Shown here in pieces: positions 47,801 to 51,319 of a stretch of DNA of 64,000 bases (position 1 is its first letter; the number at the start of each line of letters is the position of its first letter). This stretch comes from Streptomyces sp. 840.1 (GTDB lineage Bacteria; Actinomycetota; Actinomycetes; Streptomycetales; Streptomycetaceae): NCBI RefSeq assembly GCF_003751445.1, contig NZ_RJUU01000002.1, positions 992,001-1,056,000 of the forward strand, given 5' to 3'. Below the pieces are notes generated by a model, which ran no database searches, was not told the origin of the DNA, and saw only the letters and a program-made list of their open reading frames with translations. Made by a program: the position numbers and the translations under genes.

Positions 47801-50363
47801 CTTCATCAAGGTGAAGGACCTCGACGCCATCGAGGCGCTCGACCCGACGACGCGGCTCACCGTCCACCCCAGAGCACGGACCCGCGTCGCGCCCGCCCTC
47901 GTCTCGTCGGCCGCGACCCTGCCCGCCGGCTGGGAGGCGATGCGCGCGATCGCCGCGTGGCGCGCGGACGAACGGGATCCGCTTCTGGCGAGGTTGGTCC
48001 GAGGCCACCTGGAAGCGCTCGGCGGGCTGCGCGGCCCCGGCGCCCCCACGTCCCCCGACGGCATCGACCGGCTCCGCCGCCGCGCCGGGATCCTGGACAG
48101 GTACACGAACTGGCTCGACCACGCGCTGCGCGTCGTGCCGGATACGGCCCCCTCGCTGGACGCCCTCGTCCGCGAGTGGGACGAGCGCCGCGCCCGGTGG
48201 TCCACCGACCCCGACAAGGCGGCCGAACTCGCCCTCCTCGACGCCACGCTCCGGGCGCTGCCCGGCATCCTGACCGGCGCGACCAGACCGACCGACATCC
48301 TGTTCCCGCGCGGCTCCGTCGAGCTCGTCGAAGGCACCTACCGCGACAACCGGGTTGCCGACCTGTACAACCGCGCCATGGCCGACGCAGCGGTCTCCGT
48401 CGTCGCGGAACGGCTGCGTCTGGACCCCTCGGCACGCATCCGCATTCTGGAGATCGGCGCCGGCACGGGCGGAACGAGCGTCGGCATGTTCGCCGCGTTG
48501 CGCCCCTTCCAGGAACACATCGAGACCTACACGTACACCGATCTGTCGAAGGCGTTCCTGAACCACGCCCGTACCGCGTACGGACCGGACGTGCCGTACC
48601 TCGCCTACGCCCGCTTCGACGCCGAGCAGCCGCTGGCGGGGCAGCAGGGGGTGGAGCGCGGGAGCTACGACCTGGTTGTCGCCGCCAACGTGCTGCACGC
48701 GACGCGCGACACCCGGAACACGATCCGCAACGCGAAGGCGGCCCTGCGCGACGGAGGGTGGCTCCTGCTCAACGAGCTCGCGGCGTTCGACGTCTCCAGC
48801 CACCTCACGTTCGGCCTGCTGGAGGGCTGGTGGCTCTTCGAGGACCACGCGCTGCGCGTACCGGGTTCGCCGGCACTGTCGCCCGAGAATTGGCGGAAGG
48901 TGCTGGAGAGCGAAGGGTTCGCGGCGGTCGTTCCCGTACTGCCGGAGGCCCGGGAGCTCGGGCAGCAGATCATCGCCGCCGAGAGCGACGGGATCGCCCG
49001 GCAGTCGGTGGCCCGGCGGACCGACTCCGAGCCCGAAGCACGGAAGCCCGGACAGCGGGCACCGGCTGCCCCGGTGCCGGTGGACGTGCCACCCCTGCTC
49101 GACGCGGTCGCAGTCCCGCGGAGCCCCGCCCCTGCCTTCGTCCAGGTCCCCGCACAACTCCCGGACGCCGCGGGAGCGCTCGCCCCGCCCGCTGCCGGAC
49201 GGGGGAGCCGGGCCGAGGCCCTGACCGGATACCTCCGCGACCGGGCCGCGGAGACCCTCGGCATCGAGGCCGACCGGATCGCGCCCGCCACGCCGCTCAG
49301 CGACTACGGCATGGACTCCATCCTCGTGCTCCAGCTGACGAACGCCCTGCGGGAGGACCTCGGAGAGGTCTCGTCCACCCTGCTCTTCGACGCCGAGTCC
49401 GTCGAGGAGCTCGCCGATCACTTCCTCACGAGCGGCGGACCGCACGTGGACGCCCTCGTGGCGCGCCTGGACCAGGTTGCGGGGGACGGGCCGGTCCCCG
49501 GGCCCGGCCCGCTGCCGTCCGCGGACTCCTCCCGCTCCGTCGCCGCCCTGTTCCGTACGGTGGTGGAAACGGGTTCCCCGCAGCAGGCCGGCGATCTGCT
49601 GTCGATGGCCGCCCGGCTCCGGCCGGTCTTCGCGGCCGGAGCGGGCGACGAACCGGAGCTGCTGAGGCTGTCGGACGGCCCGGGAGAACCCGACCTGGTC
49701 TGCCTGCCGTCCCTTATCGCCCCCACCGGGGCCCACCAGTACGTGAACTTCGCCGGCGCGCTCCGGGACCGCCGCAGGGTCTGGGCGGTCTCCGTACCCG
49801 GCTACCGCCCTGGGGAGCCGCTGCCCGTTGACCTGGGAGCGGCGGCGGAGCGGCTGGCCGCAACCCTGCTCCGACGCTTCGGCGGTGGTGAGTTCGCGCT
49901 CGCCGGCTACTCCTCCGGCGGCTGGCTGGCGCACGAGGTGGTGCGCAGGCTGGAGGCGGTGGGCGCACCACCCGCCGGGCTGGTGCTGCTCGACACCCCG
50001 CGTACGACCGGAGCGGCGATGGTCCGGGGCATGACCGTGATCACCCGGCGGTTGCTCGACCGGTTCCCGCGCCTGCCCCTCGACGACGAACAGGTGACGG
50101 CGATGGCCTGGTACGCGCAACTGCTCGACGGCTGGCGCCCGCTGCCGGTGGCCGCCCCGACCCTGCTGGCGGGGGCCGCGCAGGAAGGGCCCCTGCTGGA
50201 ACTGCTCGGGGGGGACGCGCGGTCCGGCTGGCCGCTGGAACATCTGCGGACCGAGGTGGCGGGGGACCACTTCTCCCTGCTGGAGGAGCACGCGGGGGCG
50301 ACCGCGTTCACGGTCGACCGATGGCTGGACACCCTGCGGGACCGGGCCGGGGGCGCGCGATGA
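29829..50363 (+). CDS. chxE: trans-AT type I polyketide synthase, five modules with branching module and TE
   Basis: A single 6,844-residue synthase lacking AT domains. Order: KS-DH-KR-ACP, KS-B-ACP, KS-KR-ACP, KS-ACP, KS-DH-KR-MT-ACP, TE. All five KS have the Cys-His-His triad (Cys181, 1733, 2811, 3995, 4785), and all five ACPs carry the phosphopantetheine Ser (1448, 2532, 3750, 4516, 6497). The thioesterase Ser6695 lies in AGYSSGGW. Module 2, with a DH-like branching domain and no reductive domain, is diagnostic for glutarimide or lactone branching; with the upstream amidotransferase and ACP, glutarimide is favoured. Total extension matches the actiphenol/cycloheximide skeleton. The symbol follows the published cycloheximide cluster from memory and is an inference by architecture. 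The start overlaps the amidotransferase stop (ATGA) and the stop overlaps the LysR start (ATGA). Confidence 0.93.
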   Translation: MSAVVPAPAADDVAIIGIALRFPGAETLEELGEHLLAGRSLISEVPPERWSKERYFGDPRRGAQKTNSVWGGFIEHADRFDADFFAISPREAENMDPQQRMALELAWRAVENAGYAPSDLAGTATGVFMGVCHADYAEMMEREGVRTDAYFPTGTAYSIIANRVSYQFDFQGPSITNDTACSSSLVAVYEAVRALGHGECGLALAGGVNLIWSPKHFVAFSQASMLSRTGRASAFDESADGYVRGEGGAVLLLKPLARAVADGDPVHAVIKGVATNHGGRTTSLTVTSPTAQANLIEGLYTRAGIRPETVSYIEAHGPGTPVGDPIEIMALKNAFRNLHAAQGTVARPASCGIGSVKTNIGHLEGAAGVAGIAKVIASLAHRSLPATVNFRKQNRLISFDDSPFHVVRETRPWEAPPAGPDGSVPPRRAGVSSFGFGGTNAHVVLEEHLTDETRRTDPPGPYLVPLSAKTPERLREVARTLLTHLREQPAQALADIAHTLRIGRDPMRARVAFIVAGRAELVGLLARFADGERSAGEVHLGATVRADDADAAGLRTTGTLWAGGGTVDWAERLGDGGPTARARRVRLPGYPFARERHWFRTPPKGDETERAAADGTPSKTARTKTQPGRTGAVPEEPAPTSAKRAERARAQARPGAVSRPAPPHPLLHAALPGSDGQRFTATFTGEEPFLAAHLVRGTPVLPAAAQVEMVRAAVARAAGRDAGASPAVRLRTMGWSRPLVVRDGPAEVRVGLTPRDSGALAFEISTGTAPGTVHSSGLAETVGAQEPGRLDLPALLAACPRERGHAQVYAEFRDRGLEYGPAMRGLRELRLGERELVARIVEPGAGGAGDTGYVLPPSVLDAAFQASVVLLADTSPATGGGRSAPVLPFAFEELTVHGPCTPETWAWVRRREGRGALDMFDIDLCDGKGTMSVSLRGLVQRTEPAGKAPGTGPEPGGNTVTAAVSWVPAPLGAPEDVTGPAPVVRGYLGGRAAEHTAAVAELTGFSVARLPDVEPDRVADGVGAALELAFRDVTDVVRSRPGGPQRFVVLVDDRRPRHYHAPLTGLFRTVVLENPRVSGRVVRVAGLDTAPPERIAEILRAEAADGSADCDIRHGADGTRHAARPGELRLGDGAEIPPLKEGGVYWITGGLGGLGRHVARYFGRYAGVTVVLSGRSEHGAGSERALRELREAGVDAHHVPVDVGSRTDVDRAVRAITEAHGTIDGIVHAAGVLRDAYLYTKEASDLRTVLAPKADGVLHLDAATRGLTLDFFVAFSSVAGVFGNAGQSDYAAANAFLDAFAHHRQALVDCGERTGRTRAVSWPLWADGGMSVDDVTLRTMRRDRGWEPLPTEDGLRLLGRVLGDAPSHVVVAHGAAATLTAAPNPPGTPATAPADAAPVPVDAAPAVTEEELTAHATALLRRAVGEALHRDPGTLEETVDLIEYGIDSLAILDTIVTLEEVFGPLPKTIFFEYTDIAGVAGYLVAEHARTLRAVAAAEGPPPGAAEIPAAAPAPAALPTAETASVSASVSASVSASVSAPVSAPVSARGPQRAPGARDDYHDIAIIGVSGSYPGADTLDELWSLLEEGRHEFREVPRERWDHDAIYSPDRSVLGKSSIRTGTFLEDIDTFDPRYFRISKRDAENMSPEVRLFLRAGVEALEDAGYSRETIRRKYDGDVGVLAGSMSNHYGLYGFENGLTRGSPASGSYTGTLPNMLSYFYGFTGPSLFVDTMCSGSSTCVHQAVQMLRARECSMAVAGGVNLLLHPYNLISSSQEHFTTATSDVIRSFGLGADGTILGEGVGALVLKPLVEAERDGDHVYAVIKGTALANAGVRNGFTVPSPRMQARAIEKAIDDAGVDPRTISYVEAHGSGTSLGDPIEVKALTTAYQKHTRETGFCAIGSVKSNLGHLLHAAGMAGIAKVILQFQRGQLAPSLHSSVINPDIDFSRTPFRVQQELAPWKPAVTTVDGREVTHPRRAGITSIGAGGMNSHMILEEHPQEDGGRGGAPGGREELFVFSAMNDAVLLACLARFRAFLTGAAAPDLASVAHTLRVGKNELPHRWAFLARTGDEVLAAVDRRLAGDLDLGAALAGGGTRAVDLRDLATAWVGGKGVDWQQADEPDAPPPRRVSLPAYPFERVRCWVAREEGAPSVTAPLALREKLHPLLGRNASDVTGLRYVLDVRLDDLLDYGCAVGERQDRTRGIVTTFAVDLAIAAAKVSGFSDGSVVRGLRLLGPVDWPGAARLVTVLDASGGSTAAGAVHAEDASGRRTAVASFDLRADEVDGTRPSGHPHATPFVGLLPGALAPDRAELLSPAGFLAELDEGGVGYAPELAGVEGVFRLRDGRLALRLGAPGLQHDHVKPHVTLAPQVLAAVAQGLRFEAKRTGDPRWARSAPHRIDEIRLFTDGADGQASVAYVVFDVTAYGEGLGGSVGLLDRDGEVVGVLAGLWCGDEEGPREDPEGNARTRGATGTGAGGGSAGTGDVTLGEPVETEGVLDFAVDELRGLAAGILKFDPDELDARTGFDAFGFDSISLIALAQRASERLGIELTPAVFFDRNTFASLGEHLVAEHPAALRTAYERSTGTPARAETRADTPAEARADTPAEAPEAAPRPAPDAGDREKAGAPDTVRRPATPRPAATGPAAPIAVIGAAGRFPGAPDLDAYWTNLAAGTDHVTAFPVDRYDAEYARIVEASDFPRHAGVLDGVDAFDAAFFRILPREAELMDPQHRLALQTVWNAVENSGYAPSGLPASTGLFFGVSGTDYATLLAAHGTSPDAFTSTGNAHSMLANRISYILDIHGPSEPVDTACSSSLVAVHRAVEALRSGACDTAIAGGVNLLLSVDTFVSAVRAGMLSPDGRCKTFASDANGYVRGEGVGAVVLKPLADAERDGDAILAVVVGSAENHGGRANSLTAPNGAAQADLVVRAMDGIDPRTIGYVEAHGTGTALGDPVEVQALSSAFRRLGSDGGEACALGSVKANIGHLEAAAGIAGLLKTVLAMEHGTLPPSRNCDEINPYIQLEGSPFRIVRASEPWERVSDRHGVPVPRRAGVSSFGFGGANCHVVMEEYPGKGQEAASAPDLDAPGGRRAAVPLSARTERELRERARGLLAHLEDPRHTDSLSSIAWTLQTGREAMAERVGWVVASRGELISRLREFIAEPGEGTAPVPGQDPDGLTEAIARWCGGGEVEWRGLYAPDGAEPPRRAHLPAYPFARDRYWIPRSAQESASARTPDREGPAVTAPVREPALAPVLGTALFVPRWTPKPATGAPGPAAGFPYRRHSVILCGTPAALRDGVERLLPGVRCHAVTTAKQRPENRFTDLSRQVFELVRTLAGEAHDGTTLVQVVTSAAEDEETGPALSALLRTTALENPRVTGQVLVLDGASDRDRIAGAVLENARNAHDALVLHRDAERHVRTWAPRMAESARTPWRSGGTYLITGGAGGIGAVVARRIARDTDRPGLVLVGRSAPGPRTGRLLAELREAGAEARYAVADVSRWEEVRHLVAEVRERSGAIHGVIHAAGVIHDAYVKDKTPEEWDLVLAPKVDGAVHLDRATADLPLESFLLFSSGAAVTGNPGQCDYATANAYLGAFAARRNARVAAGGRSGRTVAIAWPLWKDGGMTVDDASRAYLRRHRGLVPMESDAGLDALLNAWRLGEADEDEVWVHHGEIQKAGPASASPPASTSAPASVPTSGAVPATAPGTDPGEGAAPDRETLRSLLGLFARVTKLPPHAIDPDRPLDELALDSIMVVQLNRELHSVFGETSTTLFYEAPTLRGIAERLTGPRTGAGQETSAVPGASEAPRAAGGPSGAPDRDDAIAIIGMSGRYPGARNTDEFWQNLTAGQDRITEIPLDRWPLDGFYEPDRATAVAAGLSYSKWGGFLEDFDAFDPHFFRIAPRDAYAMDPQERLFLQAAWEVVEDAGYTREELARRHQRRVGVFAGVTKSGHARHSEAMLPSGERIAPALSFASLSARTSYVLDLRGPSLTIDTMCSSSLTAIHEACEHLRRGACELAIAGGVNLYLHPSDYVELCRSAMLSSQSRVRSFGSGADGFVPGEGVGAVLLKPLARALADGDRVLAVVRGTSVNHGGRSNGYTVPSPAAQAELIQDALTRAGLSAREVGYVEAHGTGTELGDPIEVKGLSLAFEQFTGDRQFCAIGSVKSVIGHLEAAAGIAGLTKAVLQLRHRTLVPSLHAEEPNPGIRFEDTPFRLQRTLTPWESAGPRVAAVSSFGAGGSNAHVIIEEYVEDTVTTERAADEDEQLVVLSARTSEQLRHSASRLVAFLEQEEALGRAVRLADLAFTLRTGREAMRERLAVTVRSMSELRGALGAFAETSDGTAVPGLHRGSAAQDRGAAAGIWADDDLRELLAERWGREGKHDKLAALWAGGMDLDWRALPGATRPPRRISLPTYPFARDRFWIGDLEPTGKTPHIGVRAGASVGAPTEAAAAPRVASEDPAAVAPRTAPGAAPEGPAAAPGERVARLVRAKIADVLVMSPDEIEGGLAFADYGLDSILAVRLVHVLNEELGVDLSTGVVFDHSSADRLTAHLLAEYGSVATLSPVPPAPASPAPASPAPASPAPAASASVPASPPVAARPRYGAASALPATGGGSIPSGPPTGPEPIAVVGMSGRFAGSDTLDELWTHLANGDDLITEATRWDLPATGPDGAARCTQGGFLDGIDLFDPLFFGISGVEAAVMDPQQRLLLEEAWKALEDAGHAGRQLSETRCGVYVGCWNGDYHEQVGENGPPQAFWGNMASLIPARVSYVLNLKGPALAVDTACSSSLIAIDLACRGLRSGETDMALAGGVFVQTTPRLYELAGRAGMLSPTGRCHTFDHRADGFVPGEGAGVLVLKRLSDAIADGDHVHGVIRATGSNHDGATNGITAPSSASQEALLREVHASCGIDAGSIQLLEAHGTGTPLGDPIEFSALSRVFRTGTERTGFCALGSIKSDLGHTQFAAGVAGVFKILLAMRHQRIPASPHFEKPNSAIDLDTSPFYLSTRGHGWEPPSGGGPRRGAVSAFGASGTNAHLVIEEAPAPSRARARTPGAMRLIVLSAHSREQLAQQAARLAGHVRHEDALDLGDLAYTLTVGRDRFPHRFACVAEDPAALLRILDEGLDGTEAFTGRAEPVGNGRQGADTSRGEACLERCAQFTAAGAEQDGAEAGDTGAGPDPYHADVAKHRAEAEAHRADLTALAACFVQGAALDYGALFPAGAHRRIPLPTYPFARESHWAGPPPAAPRPVPAAPGERTAAGHPLIHRTSRVAESPGALRVSTVLTGAEPVLRDHTVRGQHVLPGVVHLELAREAAVRLWGADASAPLLMRDITWVRPATADGAEPLDIDVLVKPGDDDRLTFEITTRADRGGGAAVLSTGRVSRTGTSRPDRVDLTSLRAACTTTVSAERVREALASMGIVHGPSLRAIREAHVDTGAGTVLAELVLPAGADPAGGGLVLPPALLDSAIQASIALRLTGAPGPAGPETAVPFALDRFELLAPCPASAWAVVRLADGGGPATALSRLDVDVTDVHGRVCVRMTGYTSRRLKEPVPSLFAPVWEPVATYTPGEHAPDPTDQVLVVGGTAGQRAALAHRHPGATPWTPAPGASIDEIADRLRSAAPVGHLVWIAPGPGPDDGAALLPTDTAGFTAAQEDGVVAAFRTAKALVRTGHDARPLRITVVTRRALATHEDEPTAPAHSGLHGFFGSLAQEYANWSVRRVDLDTAELPDDLLTPPGRTADDPLAHRAGQWLARRWAPNEPCDAQPAPYRRGGVYVVIGGAGGLGTQWTRHVVRNHDAHVVWIGRRPRDASIDARLAEAGGRVSYLSADAADPAALRLAHKEIKRRHPRIHGVVHAALDLRDQSLARMDEATLRASLAAKVDAGVATAEVFADEALDFALFFSSVQSFTTAAGQSNYAAGCTFGDAYAHFLDRHWTCPVKVMNWGWWGSVGSASTERHQEHMARWGLLSIEAPEAMDALDTLLGGPQRQLSFIKVKDLDAIEALDPTTRLTVHPRARTRVAPALVSSAATLPAGWEAMRAIAAWRADERDPLLARLVRGHLEALGGLRGPGAPTSPDGIDRLRRRAGILDRYTNWLDHALRVVPDTAPSLDALVREWDERRARWSTDPDKAAELALLDATLRALPGILTGATRPTDILFPRGSVELVEGTYRDNRVADLYNRAMADAAVSVVAERLRLDPSARIRILEIGAGTGGTSVGMFAALRPFQEHIETYTYTDLSKAFLNHARTAYGPDVPYLAYARFDAEQPLAGQQGVERGSYDLVVAANVLHATRDTRNTIRNAKAALRDGGWLLLNELAAFDVSSHLTFGLLEGWWLFEDHALRVPGSPALSPENWRKVLESEGFAAVVPVLPEARELGQQIIAAESDGIARQSVARRTDSEPEARKPGQRAPAAPVPVDVPPLLDAVAVPRSPAPAFVQVPAQLPDAAGALAPPAAGRGSRAEALTGYLRDRAAETLGIEADRIAPATPLSDYGMDSILVLQLTNALREDLGEVSSTLLFDAESVEELADHFLTSGGPHVDALVARLDQVAGDGPVPGPGPLPSADSSRSVAALFRTVVETGSPQQAGDLLSMAARLRPVFAAGAGDEPELLRLSDGPGEPDLVCLPSLIAPTGAHQYVNFAGALRDRRRVWAVSVPGYRPGEPLPVDLGAAAERLAATLLRRFGGGEFALAGYSSGGWLAHEVVRRLEAVGAPPAGLVLLDTPRTTGAAMVRGMTVITRRLLDRFPRLPLDDEQVTAMAWYAQLLDGWRPLPVAAPTLLAGAAQEGPLLELLGGDARSGWPLEHLRTEVAGDHFSLLEEHAGATAFTVDRWLDTLRDRAGGAR
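29859..34290 (+). other. PKS module 1: KS-DH-KR-ACP
   Basis: KS1 spans about residues 11-445 (TACSSS Cys181; EAHGPGTP; KTNIGHLEG). DH1 begins HPLLHAALPGSDG near 663 with HLVRGTPVLP (HxxxGxxxxP) and the second motif LDAAFQ, both intact. KR1 starts GGVYWITGGLGGLG near 1142 with SS and SDYAAANAF catalytic positions and no LDD motif. ACP1 has IEYGIDSLAI with Ser1448. It should extend malonamyl once and dehydrate it to an enoyl thioester, the acceptor for branching. Confidence 0.85.
34395..34466 (+). repeat. six 12-base tandem repeats in the PKS (module 1/2 linker)
   Basis: Units of the form GCCTCCGTATCC (three identical, then three diverged) encode A-S/P-V-S repeats between ACP1 and KS2. In frame, so they lengthen a flexible linker; prone to copy-number change. 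Confidence 0.9.
34503..37560 (+). other. PKS module 2: KS-B-ACP branching module
   Basis: KS2 spans about 1560-1998, with VDTMCSGSST (Cys1733). The B domain (about 2158-2455) starts LHPLLGRNASDVTGLRYVLD and has the DH-type double hot-dog layout, but LDYGCAVGERQ stands where the DH catalytic His motif would be. ACP2 carries Ser2532 in FDAFGFDSISL. In known systems KS-B-ACP catalyses vinylogous addition of a malonyl unit to the enoyl chain; attack of the amide nitrogen on the branch thioester then gives the glutarimide. Confidence 0.85.
37602..37649 (+). repeat. two 24-base tandem repeats in the PKS (ACP2/KS3 linker)
   Basis: Two near-identical in-frame 24-base units encode T/A-R-A-D-T-P-A-E. 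The surrounding linker is Ala/Pro/Glu-rich. Confidence 0.85.
37766..41190 (+). other. PKS module 3: KS-KR-ACP
   Basis: KS3 about 2647-3070 (VDTACSSSL, Cys2811). KR3 begins GGTYLITGGAGGIG near 3434, with CDYATANAYL holding the catalytic Tyr. No LDD motif is seen, so an A-type alcohol would be predicted. ACP3 has ELALDSIMVV with Ser3750. It would set the hydroxyl next to the glutarimide methylene. Confidence 0.82.
41283..43490 (+). other. PKS module 4: KS-ACP
   Basis: KS4 about 3818-4250 (IDTMCSSSL, Cys3995), followed by the usual linker and directly by ACP4 (YGLDSILAVR, Ser4516). No KR, DH or MT domain lies between, so the beta-keto group is kept, matching the ring ketone (phenol oxygen in actiphenol). 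Confidence 0.82.
43527..43586 (+). repeat. four 15-base tandem repeats in the PKS (ACP4/KS5 linker)
   Basis: CCGGCGCCCGCCTCC is repeated three times, with a fourth diverged copy, encoding PAPAS units between ACP4 and KS5. A Pro/Ala-rich linker typical of module junctions. Confidence 0.9.
43702..49440 (+). other. PKS module 5: KS-DH-KR-MT-ACP
   Basis: KS5 about 4625-5045 (Cys4785). DH5 starts HPLIHRTSRVAESPG near 5260 with HTVRGQHVLP and LDSAIQ, both intact. KR5 starts GGVYVVIGGAGGLG near 5769 but has HAALDLRDQ and SNYAAGCTF in place of the usual HAAGxxxD and YxxANAF. The C-methyltransferase (about 6090-6400) has the SAM motif LEIGAGTGGTS near 6204 and AANVLHATRD. ACP5 carries Ser6497. It should give an alpha-methyl, alpha-beta unsaturated thioester. 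Confidence 0.8.
49684..50363 (+). other. PKS C-terminal thioesterase domain
   Basis: An alpha/beta-hydrolase TE from about residue 6619 to the end: LVCLPSLIAPTG strand, GYSSGGW with Ser6695, and the GDHFSLLEEH segment with the catalytic His. It most likely releases a free acid, the substrate needed by the carboxylic acid reductase. Confidence 0.82.
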
Positions 50364-51319
50364 GCGACGGCCTGGGCTTCAGCCTCGCGCAACTGCGGTA
50401 CTTCGTCGTCTCCGCCGAAGTGGGCAACATATCGGAGGCGGCGGAGCAGCTGTGCGCCTCGCAGTCAACGGTCTCGTCGGCCGTGATGAGGCTGGAACGG
50501 CAACTCGGCGTGCAGCTCCTCCTGCGGCATCACGCCCGGGGGGTCTCCCTCACTCCGAGCGGCCGCCATCTGCTGCTGGAAGCCCAAGACCTGCTGGGGC
50601 GGGCCAGGAGCCTCAAGGCACGGGGCGACGCCCTGGCGGAGGACGCGGCCGGCCGGCTCGACGTCGGCTTCCTCTCGTCACTCGCCCCGTTCCTGCTGCC
50701 CGGTGTCCACCGGCTCACCCAGCAGCGTTACGCGGAGCTGCGGCTGGCCGTGCACGAGGAGCCGGCCGACCGGCTGGCGGTACTGCTGCGGGAAGGGCGG
50801 TGCGAACTGGCGGTCACCTACGACTTCCTGGCTGGGGACGCCCGGTTCCACGCGCTGGCCCAACTGCCCGTCCACGCCGTGCTCGCCGGCGGCGATCCCC
50901 TGGGCAGGGACGGACCGGTGGAACTGGCCGAGCTGGCCGCCCGCCCGCTGGTGACCCTCAACGCACCCGACTTCATCCGGCACGGCGAGAAGATGTTCGC
51001 CAACGCGGGTGTTCGGCTGCCACGCGTGATCGAGGTGGCGAGTGTCGAGACGATGCGAGGTCTGGTGGCGGCCGGCTCCGGATTCGCCCTGATGTACCAG
51101 CGCACCGAGGCGACGACGACCCTCGGCGGGGGGACGGTCCGTACGGTGGAGATCGCCGGAGTCCTGCCTCCCGCGGCCCTCGGGGTGGCCATGATGCCCG
51201 GCCTGGCGATGAGCGGCCGCGGCATGGCCTTTCTGGACGTGCTCGGCTCGATGGTGACGGGGTCCCGGAGCGGACCTGCCGAACCGGCGCACCCGGCCTC
51301 GGACCGAGTGCGCCCGTGA
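50360..51319 (+). CDS. LysR family transcriptional regulator
   Basis: A 319-residue LysR regulator. The N-terminal HTH is FSLAQLRYFVVSAEVGNISE followed by AAEQLCASQSTVSSAVMRLE. The effector domain starts at RLDVGFLSSLAPFLLPGVHR. The ATG overlaps the PKS stop (ATGA), so it is translated from the same message as the synthase, an unusual place for a regulator. It may sense a pathway intermediate through its C-terminal domain and act on the divergent Old Yellow Enzyme/SDR promoters about 3 kb downstream, where a T-N11-A dyad is present (54383-54398); that link is inferred. The stop overlaps the next start (GTGA). Confidence 0.9.
   Translation: MSDGLGFSLAQLRYFVVSAEVGNISEAAEQLCASQSTVSSAVMRLERQLGVQLLLRHHARGVSLTPSGRHLLLEAQDLLGRARSLKARGDALAEDAAGRLDVGFLSSLAPFLLPGVHRLTQQRYAELRLAVHEEPADRLAVLLREGRCELAVTYDFLAGDARFHALAQLPVHAVLAGGDPLGRDGPVELAELAARPLVTLNAPDFIRHGEKMFANAGVRLPRVIEVASVETMRGLVAAGSGFALMYQRTEATTTLGGGTVRTVEIAGVLPPAALGVAMMPGLAMSGRGMAFLDVLGSMVTGSRSGPAEPAHPASDRVRP

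Noticed and set aside
39192..50291. Very long minus-strand open frames (over 1,800 codons each) opposite the PKS
   Set aside because: Their translations are low-complexity Arg/Gly/Val/Asp text without domains. They arise from high-GC codon bias opposite real coding sequence.
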